64,000 nt of DNA. It comes from Sciurus carolinensis. Lineage: Eukaryota; Chordata; Mammalia; Rodentia; Sciuridae. Numbering within the stretch: position 1 is the first letter of the stretch; the number at the start of each line of letters is the position of its first letter. The stretch spans positions 91,500,581 through 91,564,580 of the forward strand of contig NC_062225.1 in assembly GCF_902686445.1 (NCBI RefSeq). Direction: 5' to 3'. A program made the position numbers and the translations under genes. Shown here in pieces: positions 32,932 through 43,800 of this stretch. The notes beneath the pieces are model-generated. The model was not told where the DNA came from. It did no database searches and saw only the letters and a list, made by a program, of their open reading frames with translations.

Positions 32932-34958
32932 ACGTAACTGAAAATGACACTAGGCAGCTTACTACAAATCGGCATTTTCTCTCATTTGATTTTATTTAAG
33001 CATATGTAAAGGACATCGCTCAGGTTGAGAAGACCCTTCTATTCTTTATACTTCAGAGAATATTTCAAAATTCTCCTCCAGCCCAGGAGTTGTAGGTCTT
33101 CCCTGTAGATATTTGTAAGCTGAACAACTACACTCCAAACAGTCAGTTGCAATTTTTGTTTTGCTCTGTTCTGTCTGTTAAGCCTGGAAAGGACAGCTAA
33201 TTACTCTGCCTCAGCCCCTCCTAAAACGAGGGTATATTATCAGAACACGTTTGGGTGTTTTTGATACACAGACCGTACACAGTTCCCAAAGGCTTTCTTG
33301 CCATGATGGTGGAACTAATAGCAGCATTCATTGGAGGCCCACTAGGGACGTTCCTGGAGGCTGGGGGCCCATGGTGGTCCTGGGCGAGTCCTGCCCTCCA
33401 CCAGCTCTGGTTGGAGAGGGACCTGGGAGCTATTGGTGCCTACGTGGGCAGAGGAGGAGGGTGCCCTGTCATCAGGGAAGGAGCACGTAGACCAGGACTG
33501 GAAAGACTCCTAGAGTCACACCAAGAGGTGACGGGGAGCAACCCCATCACACTCTGTCCCCACGCATGCGCAGTGTGTGGAAATCACTCAAAACATCTCT
33601 CAGATGGTGCTAGATGAATAGCTGCACGAGGGTGAGGGCGTGTGCGGCAACAGAGAGGAAAGGGAGCCAGGAAATCCTGTTGCTCTCGCGCCTTCGTATT
33701 TTTCCCAATGTCAATAAAGCAAATCATTCCTGAGAGGAAGGACGTCTTTGATGTTTCTCTTTTACTCTCACAGGCCAAACTGAACTCTGATGTAACTGTT
33801 TTCAGAGAATAAAAAAGGATTAAACCTTGTCTTTCCTTCTGGAAGTCTTCCAGTAACAAAAATTTCTTAGTAAGCCCACCCATTTCTAAAGACCCTGGGA
33901 AGTGAAATCAGAGCGTGAGGCTGCCAATCACTCATTAGGGATTTGCTGAGTAACAGCTAATTAGCAAAAGCCGGGCTGCTTCCTGATTCACTGCACTTGC
34001 ATGGCATCTGCCCGCCTGACTGACTGGACTTCCTCTCTCCAAGAGGGCACCCGTGAGCGTCACCTGGAGACACCCCAGCAAGAGTGTCCAGAAGAAAAGA
34101 AGGAATGTAAAGCATCGTGACAAAGAGCTACCCCAAAGTGAATGTAAATAAATCACACCAATTAAAGCACAAATAAATTTAATTCAATTAAAAACAAGAA
34201 CCCCCCAGGAAGACTGAAAGCAAAGGAAGGAGAAAGGCCCACCATGCTGCTAATCCAAATGAGACTGCAGCAGCTGCCCGGCTCTGGACTGGGTTTCAGA
34301 ACAGGAAATCAGCAGGAGGGGCTCAGTCAATCACTGAAGGAGGGGTTAGTGAGCAGCTAAACCCCAGCTGCCTCTTCACAACAGAGGCCACTCAGGACAG
34401 AGCCTCAAAACATGTCAGGCAGAAACCAGGGGCATTGTGAGAGGGACACCAATCTGGGATTTAGTCCACGACCTCACGTCCTCCAAGGACAGTCAATAGA
34501 GAGGGCGGAGCACAGAGTGGCCCAGGTGGCCCCTAGCACACTTACAGGCAGGGGAACTACACAGGCTCCGGGCTCACACGGGACACTCGCCGAAACAGAC
34601 CCACGGGCCCTAGAACACACCCCACAGACAGGGCCAACAAACCACATAAAGGACGCGCTGAGCCACCTGCAAATCAGGGCCAGAGAGAGAGCCAGAAACC
34701 CAGAATCTGGAAATTCCAGAGACGGCCTTCTTGGTCAAGCAGGGTAGAGAAGTCTCTGTCCACAGACACTCGTGGTATAAACGTGATGGTTGGCGTCCCA
34801 CCCTGGGACTTTCCTGTGCACGATCTGGTGTCTGGGCGCACAGAGCATGTTTTCCTGGCAAAATGACTACTGGTATCTCTGCATTTGTGCCCAGTGTCCG
34901 TCTTCCACTGTGTTTAACAAAAGCTCTTCTCTGGTTAACTTTGTGCATGGCATTCTTC
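32403..34958. other. Unique DNA with a TG microsatellite; no gene recognised
   Basis: (TG)18 lies at 32895-32930. 33890-34190 is AT-rich and repeat-free with TAATTAGC and AATTTAATTCAATTAAA words and may be a conserved element. Open frames at 33255-33617 (120 codons) and 34731-35237 (168 codons, its second half in the minisatellite) have no recognisable domains. Confidence 0.4.
32895..32930. repeat. (TG)18 microsatellite
   Basis: A clean dinucleotide repeat with alternating purine-pyrimidine, capable of Z-DNA. Confidence 0.97.
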
Positions 34959-37915
34959 AGAGTCTGGATGTCAATCCCTGTCACACACCTGTGCTCCAGT
35001 CCTTCTCCTCTTCATAGTCTGGATGTGACTCCCTGTCACACACCTGTGCTCCAGTCCTCCTCCTCTTCAGAGTCTGGATGTCAATCCCTGTCACACACCT
35101 GTGCTCCAGTCCTTCTCCTCTTCATAGTCTGGATGTCACTACCTGTCACACACCTGTGCTCCAGTCCTTCTCCTCTTCATAGTCTGGATGTCACTCCCTG
35201 TCACACTCATGTGCTCCAGTCCTTCTCCTCTTCATAGTCTGGATGTCACTCCCTATCACACACCTGTGCTCCAGTACTTCTCCTCAGAGTCTGGATGTCA
35301 CTCCCTGTCACACACCTGTGCTCCAGTCCTTCTCCTCTTCATAGTCTGGATGTCACTCCCTGTCACACACCTGTGCTCCAGTCCTTCTCCTCTTCATAGT
35401 CTGGATGTCACTCCCTGTCACACACCTGTGCTCCAGTCCTTCTCCTCTTCATAGTCTGGATGTCACTACCTGTCACACACCTGTGCTCCAGTCCTTCTCC
35501 TCTTCATAGTCTGGATGTCACTCCCTGTCACACACCTGTGCTCCAGTCCTTCTCCTCTTCATAGTCTGGATGTCACTACCTGTCACACACCTGTGCTCCA
35601 GTCCTTCTCCTCTTCAGAGTCTGGATGTCACTCCCTGTCACACACCTGTGCTCCAGTCCTTCTCCTCTTCAGAGTCTGGATGTCACTCCCTGTCACACAC
35701 CTGTGCTCCAGTCCTTCTCCTCTTCAGAGTCTGGATGTCACTCCCTGTCACACACCTGTGCTCCAGTCCTTCTCCTCTTCAGAGTCTGGATGTCACTCCC
35801 TGTCACACACCTGTGCTCCAGTCCTTCTCCTCTTCATAGTCTGGATGTCACTCCCTGTCACACGCAGTGCTCCAGTCCTTCTCCTCTTCAGAGTCTGGAT
35901 GTCACTCCCTGTCACACACCTGTGCTCCAGTCCTGCTTCTCTTCAGAGTCTGGATGTCACTCCCTGTCACACACCTGTGCTCCAGTCCTTCTCCTCTTCA
36001 GAGTCTGGATGTCACTCCCTGTCACATGCAGTGCTCCAGTACTTCTCCTCAGAGTCTGGATGTCACTACCTGTCACACACCTGTGCTCCAGTCCTTCTCC
36101 TCTTCATAGTCTGGATGTCACTACCTGTCACACACCTGTGCTCCAGTCCTTCTCCTCTTCATAGTCTGGATGTCACTCCCTTGTCACACACCTGTGCTCC
36201 AGTACTTCTCCTCAGAGTCTGGATGTCACTACCTGTCACACACCTGTGCTCCAGTCCTTCTCCTCTTCATAGTCTGGATGTCACTCCCTGTCACACACCT
36301 GTGCTCCAGTCCTGCTTCTCTTCAGAGTCTGGATGTCACTCCCTGTCACACACCTGTGCTCCAGTCCTGCTTCTCTTCAGAGTCTGGATGTCACTCCCTG
36401 TCACACACCTGTGCTCCAGTCCTTCTCCTCTTCATAGTCTGGATGTCACTCCCTGTCACACGCAGTGCTCCAGTCCTTCTCCTCTTCAGAGTCTGGATGT
36501 CACTCCCTGTCACACACCTGTGCTCCAGTCCTTCTCCTCTTCAGAGTCTGGATGTCACTCCCTGTCACATGCAGTGCTCCAGTACTTCTCCTCAGAGTCC
36601 GATGTCACTACCTGTCACACACCTGTGCTCCAGTCCTTCTCCTCTTCATAGTCTGGATGTCACTACCTGTCACACACCTGTGCTCCAGTCCTTCTCCTCT
36701 TCATAGTCTGGATGTCACTCCCTGTCACACACCTGTGCTCCAGTCCTTCTCCTCTTCATAGTCTGGATGTCACTCCCTGTCACACACCTGTGCTCCAGTC
36801 CTTCTCCTCTTCATAGTCTGGATGTCACTCCCTTGTCACACACCTGTGCTCCAGTCCTGCTTCTCTTCAGAGTCTGGATGTCACTCCCTGTCACACACCT
36901 GTGCTCCAGTCCTTCTCCTCTTCATAGTCTGGATGTCACTCCCTGTCACACTCATGTGCTCCAGTCCTTCTCCTCTTCAGAGTCTGGATGTCACTCCCTG
37001 TCACACACCTGTGCTCCAGTGCTTCTCCTCTTCAGAGTCTGGATGTCACTCCCTGTCACACACCTGTGCTCCAGTCCTTCTCCTCTTCATAGTCTGAATG
37101 TCACTCCCTTGTCACACACCTGTGCTCCAGTCCTTCTCCTCTTCAGAGTCTGGATGTCACTCCCTGTCACACACCTGTGCTCCAGTCCTTCTCCTCTTCA
37201 GAGTCTGGATGTCACTCCCTGTCACACACCTGTGCTCCAGTCCTTCTCCTCTTCATAGTCTGGATGTCACTCCCTGTCACACACCTGTGCTCCAGTCCTT
37301 CTCCTCTTCAGAGTCTGGATGTCACTCCCTGTCACACACCTGTGCTCCAGTCCTTCTCCTCTTCAGAGTCTGGATGTCACTCCCTGTCACACTCATGTGC
37401 TCCAGTCCTTCTCCTCTTCAGAGTCTGGATGTCACTCCCTGTCACACTCATGTGCTCCAGTCCTTCTCCTCTTCAGAGTCTGGATGTCACTCCCTGTCAC
37501 ACTCATGTGCTCCAGTCCTTCTCCTCTTCAGAGTCTGGATGTCACTCCCTGTCACACACCTGTGCTCCAGTCCTTCTCCTCTTCATAGTCTGGATGTCAC
37601 TACCTGTCACACACCTGTGCTCCAGTCCTTCTCCTCTTCATAGTCTGGATGTCACCCCCCTGTCATACTCCTGTGCTCCAGTCCTTCTCCTCTTCATAGT
37701 CTGGATGTCACCCCCCTGTCATACTCCTGTGCTCCAGTCCTTCTCCTCCTCAGAGTCTGTATGTCACCCCCCTGTCACACACCTGTGCTCCAGTCCTTCT
37801 CTTTCTCAGCTTCTGGATGTCACTCCCTGTCACACGCAGTGCTCCAGTCCTTCTCCTCTTCAGAGTCTGGATGTCACTCCCCTGTCACACACCTGTGCTG
37901 CAGTCTGTCTCCCCC
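34959..37915. repeat. 55-bp minisatellite, about 53 units
   Basis: The unit is AGTCTGGATGTCACTCCCTG, then TCACACACCTGTGCTCCAGT, then CCTTCTCCTCTTCAT/G. Copies are more than 90% alike. Variant classes include CATAGT versus CAGAGT, ACTCATG for ACACCTG, a 4-bp deletion giving CGCAGTG or ATGCAGTG, a 6-bp deletion giving TACTTCTCCTCAGAG, and CTGCTTCTC. Because 55 is not a multiple of 3 and most units lack stops, frames up to 378 codons appear by rotation; they are not genes. Nearly every unit carries a CACCTG E-box. Higher-order duplication is visible (see findings). Confidence 0.97.
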
Positions 37916-39130
37916 TCAGGCATCACCCATGCACAATCTTCAGTCTTTTTATGTTGATAATTTTTCTCTCTTAGTATTTGCCCTCTGTGCCTTTCCGACG
38001 TGTTTCTGCCCGTGCCCTGTGGGAGGGCACCTTCTCCAGGGAGGTTTTCAAATGGGGCTGTAGCTTTAGGTCTGTGTTCCATCTGGAGCTGACATTGACA
38101 TTGGCTCTTTCTGCATGTCATTAGTCAGTGGTTCCTCAATGGCTGTTCTAAAGCTTTCCCCTTCTCATCCCTGTTCCCTGGCCTCCTGGTCTGTGGTGAT
38201 GGTCTGCTAGTCTACTCTAGTTTGAGTTCCAGTGTAACCAACTACTTACTTAATCACAGTATAACAATCACTAAACAGGCTGGCAGTCTTCAGATTTGTC
38301 CTTTTTAGGATCCCTTTAAGTGCTGACTGTAAATGCACTTTCACTCTACAATTCCATACTCATGTTAAAACAGTTTATTTTAGTGTATTTACAAAACGCC
38401 TGCCTATGTTTTTATGGGTATTGTATTATATCTATATCTTCAATTTTTAAAAAAGTAGGTATTTTAACAAAATTGAATGTCCTAATACATAAACATTGTA
38501 TGTATCTTAATTTCATCGTCTTCCTATAATATTTCTAGCAATTCTTTGTAGCTTATAGTATAAATATAGTGCATTTTTTTCAGTAAAAATATATTCTCAA
38601 CCTTTTTTATATTTAAAGCTATTATAAAAGGTTTTACTTTTCAAGTATTTATATATTATATTTTTAAGCTGATCTGGCATTTTGTAATCTTTTAAGGTAT
38701 TGTTCTGTATATCCAATAGGTCTTTCTAAATGGAACATGTTGTTTTCTATGACAGCTATAATTTTAGTTCTTCTTTTCGAAAACTCACGCTTTTTATTAT
38801 TCTCTTACATTCTTAATGGTAAAAGAACCATGGACACGTTTGACTGGAAAGAGTGCAGACCTTTGGTCGTCTTAAGTGGACTATCTTAGTCACTCCCCAG
38901 TAAGTGCTGAGCTGGCTGAGAGCTGAGAGCTGAGAGCTGACTCCTCTGCCTGAGGCAGAACATGGGTAGGCATCCTCAGCACAGGGAGCACTGACACCAC
39001 AGAACCTGGTCAAATGTTTTCACATGTTTTCAGTTTTTGCATTTTTTTCCCATTTATTGATGATTCTTAATTTTTCAAAAAAATTTAAATTTGTCTTAAT
39101 TTTTTAATTTGACAATGTAGGGAATTTCCC
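37916..39130. other. Unique DNA, AT-rich after 38.3 kb
   Basis: No gene or clear repeat. A short (GAGCT)n run (GAGCTGAGAGCTGAGAGCTG) lies near 38918-38941. The AT-rich 38.3-38.8 kb part could be a very old LINE but cannot be assigned. Confidence 0.4.
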
Positions 39131-39139
39131 CTACTGACT

Positions 39140-39318
39140 TTTTGTATTAATTTTCTTATTTGTTCTAGTTAGTTGTACCTAACAGTAGGATGCATTTGTA
39201 CATTTTGATAGACCATTCATAAGTGGAGCACAGTTTCTCATTTTTCTGATTGTGCATATTGTAGGATCATGTTGGTCTTGCAGTCATACATGTACATGAG
39301 GTAACGATGTCTGGTTTT
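39140..39318 (-). mobile_element. L1 3'-end fragment, antisense
   Basis: TGTTCTAGTTAGTTGTACCT, GGATGCATTTGTACATTTTG and CTTGCAGTCATACATGTACA match the left ends of the L1 copies at 24.36 kb and 54.04 kb. It is about 180 bp and lacks coding sequence. Confidence 0.8.
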
Positions 39319-40620
39319 TAAATGTCAGTGCATTTCAGTCCTGTTGGACTGTTGCCTGGTCCGCTTGTCCACTGTGGGCTGTGACTTGTTTCTGTTTACA
39401 GTGGATAGCCACTACTTATAACGCCTTTGCCTAATCTGGTGTTATCTTTATGCTGCCTTAAAAAGTTTAAAGGTCCATTGTTCATCTATTTTTGAACAAG
39501 CACATGTAGTAAAATAATATTTTTTTCTTTATATAATTAGAGTTCAACATTGAACTATCTGGGTCTTGAGATTTTGGGGGAGTGCTTTTTGGGTAAAAAC
39601 CCAAACCCTAATTCTTTAAAAAGTGTGGCTATTTAGATTTTTCATTTCTTCTCAAGTCAGTTCTAATAAGTTACATTTTATCAACATACTTATCCATTTA
39701 CTATATTGTCAAATTTCCATTGATATATTGACATAATTTTACTTATTTGTTATATTGACATACTTTTAGTCAAACCAGTTCTGTTACTTATAATTGACCT
39801 TATAACTAGCACAGTGAAAAATAAAGCAAATAGTTAGTTTGCAGTAACAAAGATTAGAAATCACTTAAACATTGTGTCAGAAGAGGTTAATTTTATGTAT
39901 GTATTAATTTGCAGATGTAGTTGTTAATTTAAGACTAATTCAGTCTTGAAAACAAATAAAATTGTGAAGAGATTTATAGAAATGGATATGGACATGCCTT
40001 CATGATCTGCTTAAAAAGACACCGGTGAGGCTGAGAAGCCAGGGTCTGCTGAAGTGGAGGTGTAGCTGGAATCGGGAACTGTGCCTGAGAAACCTGAGCA
40101 GGGTTGTTCTTACTGGACCCACTTTTGTGCCTTCTGGGTTTTGAATGGCTTGCAGATGCTTCCAACTCTACAATGGATAAAAAGCCTTAAAAATAATATA
40201 TAAGTTTAAAACAGCAAACTAAACCAAATACAAACTCACCTACAACACAAGAAGGTGACTTTCAAACTTTTTGCTAATTCTGATACATGAAAAAAACAAA
40301 TGGTTTTATTTTCATTTTTCTAATTATGAGTATTACTTTGAAACTAATCAAATGTTTACAAGATGTTTATTTTTCTTTCACTTTTCTGAGGTACATTATT
40401 TGTGTGCTCTTGTAACTTTTGAGTATGGTTCTCGAGATCTTTTTCTTACTTCATGATTTTCCTCTCTATTATGAAATGTAAGCTTTCCCTTTATTATATG
40501 ATTTGCCAGAAGAATTTTTAGGTAGTCAAGTCTATTTTTAATTGTATCTATTAATTGTTTGATCTTATATAGAAAGATTATCTCTGAAGATTATGTACCA
40601 ATTTAAATCCATTTTTTGTT
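39319..40620. other. Unique AT-rich DNA
   Basis: AT-rich with no long open frame and no recognised repeat. A short antisense frame at 39974-40165 is unsupported. Confidence 0.4.
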
Positions 40621-40824
40621 TTTTTTGGTACTAGAGATTTTGAACCCAAGGGCACTCAATCATTGAGTCACATCACCCATCTTTTTATGTTTCATTTTAG
40701 AGATAGTACTTCCCTGAGTTGTTTAGGGCCTCACTAAGTTACTGAGGCTGGTTTTGAACTTACAATTCTCCTGCCTCAGCCTTCTGAGCCTCTGGGATTC
40801 CAGGTGTGCACCACCATGCCTGGC
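40621..40824 (-). mobile_element. B1-dID composite SINE, antisense
   Basis: A T-rich tail at 40612-40627 is followed by antisense ID (GGTACTAGAGATTTTGAACC, CACTCAATCATTGAGTCACA). Antisense B1 comes next (CACTAAGTTACTGAGGCTGG, CCTGCCTCAGCCTTCTGAGC), ending CACCATGCCTGGC. It is more diverged in the ID part than the copy at 27.3 kb. Confidence 0.88.
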
Positions 40825-43800
40825 TAAATCCATCTTATTTTCTGAAGTACTTTCAGGTTTATGTTTTATAGTTAAAGTTATTGATGTATCTTGGGTTTTA
40901 ATGTAAGTAGTGAGATAGCAATTAAGATTCATACTTTTTCCTATAGGTTTCTCTGGTGTTTTTCCAATGCAATAATATATATTTTGATCTTTTGATTAGG
41001 ATGCTTCTAAATCCCAATGTGCATGAGGGTCAGTATCTGAACTTTCCATCTTAGCTCATTGCTTAGGTAGCAAAGATTACTAAAACACTATGTCCTTAAG
41101 GTACTTTTATATCTGGTGGAAGCTGTCTCTACTCTTAACCACCTCTTTCATAAAATACAGAGCTTATGTTTGTTTTTATTATGAATTTTCTTGGGCAGTT
41201 CTGGTATTCTGTAAGATGCAGCTATCAACTGATAGCGATTTAGCATCTTTAACAGACTCAGACTTAAATTTTAGATTTTTGTTCATGAGACAAGAATCTA
41301 TTTGTCTTACCCCTGATGTTTCCCCATTTCCCAGGAGTGTCTGGTAGAGGCACTTAATGAAAATATTTGCAGAAAGAATAAGAAGCACCTCTCCCAGCGG
41401 TCCCACACTGAGAGGCAGACCCAAACGGGAAGCCCCTCCTCGGGAGCACCGTTGGGATGGGGAAGAGGCCCGAGTGAGGACGTGCTCTCTGGAACCCGGC
41501 AGGCGGAAGGACGCTGGCACTCCTTGCCTCCTCTTGCTCCCTCTGGTTTAGCAAATTCTTAGGCACACTTTCCTGACTCTGGAAGCACATCGCCTTTAAT
41601 AGAAATCGTAGCAATTTAGAGATATCCACCCACTCTCCGTAGAGACTCTTTCAGTTGGCTAATTGATCCTAAGCCAATCAGTTAGGAGACAGAATGAGTT
41701 AAACTCAGAGGAAACCCTAGGCCGTCTGCATTTCCCTGACAGCACTCTGCGGCCCGACTCCTGGAACCGTGTCCTCGGGCTGAGCACATGATGGGACACT
41801 CTGCCTCTCATCACTGACACACAGGCAGTGCTGCCTGGGCCATGCGCACTTCGCTCTGGCAGAGTTCAAGCATGCCTGGAAGACCCCAGCCACCAATCCA
41901 CTGGTGCTTCAGACACAAGCCAGGCCTCCTTTTGACAGCATTAACTGAAAATTCACTGAAACGACTTCAAGTCTAAAGAGAAAAATCTTCCATTTGTGTT
42001 GGAGACTGACTCATCGTGCAGAGAACTCCCCTTTGCAATAAGAGCCACTTGAATTTATTACATCCTTAGGATAGTCAATATTCAAGTGAACTTTCTAGAA
42101 TAAGAGAATGCATTTCTTTAATCTGAGGCTGAGATGAAACACCTCCTCCCATCTCTGCTTCCTGAGATGCTCAGTCTCCCTGGATGAGCTGTTGCTCGGC
42201 TGCTAGAAGCACTTGGGTTGTTCAAGCACCGGTCCAGGGGCCTGGCTGGTGTTCCGTGGATGCCCAGGAGGAAAAGGGAGGCCCCTCCATTTGAGCATGG
42301 TGGAAAACCTGGGTTCGAGAACAACCCTGGCACTGATTTCAACTCTGCAGAAGAGCAAAGATAACAGGAGAGGGTTCTTCCTGGCCAGGGCCTGAATAGC
42401 CAAGCTGGGCTTGAACAAGCTGCTTCATTGTCCTTGTGACGCAGCCACTTCTGCCAAGGCAGCAGGGCAGTCCCTACTCAAGCGAGGTCGGGATGGGAAG
42501 ACTGCCCGTCCCGGGAGGTGGGCCCTGCTGCACAGGTCTGGCCGCACAGGTCTGGCCGCTCGGAGGAGCTGCCTCCCAAGCAGCCGTGCAGCACCTGGCC
42601 TCCAAATCCAAGGAAGGCTTCGAGGCACTTTCCCGCTAGTCAGCCCTGCACTGATGCTGTGCTGAACTTTATAAAATGTGACGTCCGATGCTTTCAGACG
42701 CTGTGTCTGTGTTCATACGTGCCTGCACTTGTGTGTGCAGTGTGTGCACAACAGGACGCGATGGCTGAACACCTGCTCCCTCCGTCTGGTGTTCTGTGAC
42801 TTTCATGGGAGATATTTAGCCTCAGTTCCCACCCGAAGTTCCTATTTTTGCTTTGGTGCCACAGTTACTACCAGCTCTGGAGGCCGCGCTGGAGCACGGC
42901 TCTGCTCTCCACCCACGACTTCCATCATCAAGGTGTCAGGAAAGGAAACTGTTGAAGATCGACCTGTGCCCCCGCTAATGAGCTGATCACCTTGTCTCCC
43001 CTGCTATGACAGATGCCACTCTTGTGCATTTTCAAGAATTAAAAAACTGTAGAGGAAGAATAAGAAAAATGGTGGATCGGCCATCGGACGAGGTGGGCAC
43101 TATGTGCAGATTCTGTCCTTCGGGGTAAGGTATGTGAGTCTCGTGTGTTGTTCTGGCCTCTCGAGGCAGGGAGATCTTCACCCGTGCGTCACCTTCTGTA
43201 ATTTAGAAACCACACGCCCCAGGCCGCTTGACCTGTGATGTGGTGTGGCTTCCCTGGACCACAGCAAGCTTCTGGACACACATGTGGAGGTCCACCTCAG
43301 AAAGTCACATGCAGAGACATCTGCAGCAACATGGAGAAGCCAGGAGAAGAGCCCCACCCATGGGGGAGGCCAGCCTGCCTGGGGACACAGGTCCATTCCT
43401 TTTTCATACCCCTCCTTAGGAAGGACAGGGCCCCAGATGCAGCCATGAGCCTTCCTGCTGTGGGCCTCTCATCTCTCAGCGCTTCGGCTGTTAAAGGGAT
43501 ACTGGAGGCACAGGAGCCATATGGGATGAAAAGAAAAAAAGACAGACACACACAGGGAGAAAAAGCTGGGACCAGGTGGGCAGCAGAGGCGGGAGAGGCT
43601 TGACTGACTCAGAGCTGGCTCAGCACGTTTATTACATAGGTCTCTTCAAAAGGTTAATGGTGGAAAGTTTCACAAAGAGGGCAGACTGAAGCATGCAGGA
43701 CTGGTGAGACGTGAGGGTCATCTGGGTTTGCTCAGAACTCACTGCTGCTGGGAGGAGGTGCTGAACTCAAGGCCCTGACCCACAGAGCCACATGCCTTCA

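Noticed and set aside
33255..33617. 120-codon frame with hydrophobic start
   Set aside because: Shifted sense frame covers the same DNA equally well; no domain, no splice evidence.
35515..36651. 378-codon open frame (and its overlapping neighbours)
   Set aside because: Lies wholly in the 55-bp minisatellite; all three frames are open by unit composition and the peptide is a pure repeat with no unique exon.
42300..42350. MIR- or tRNA-like GGGTTCGAGAAC
   Set aside because: Only a single B-box-like word; flanks do not continue in MIR or tRNA register.
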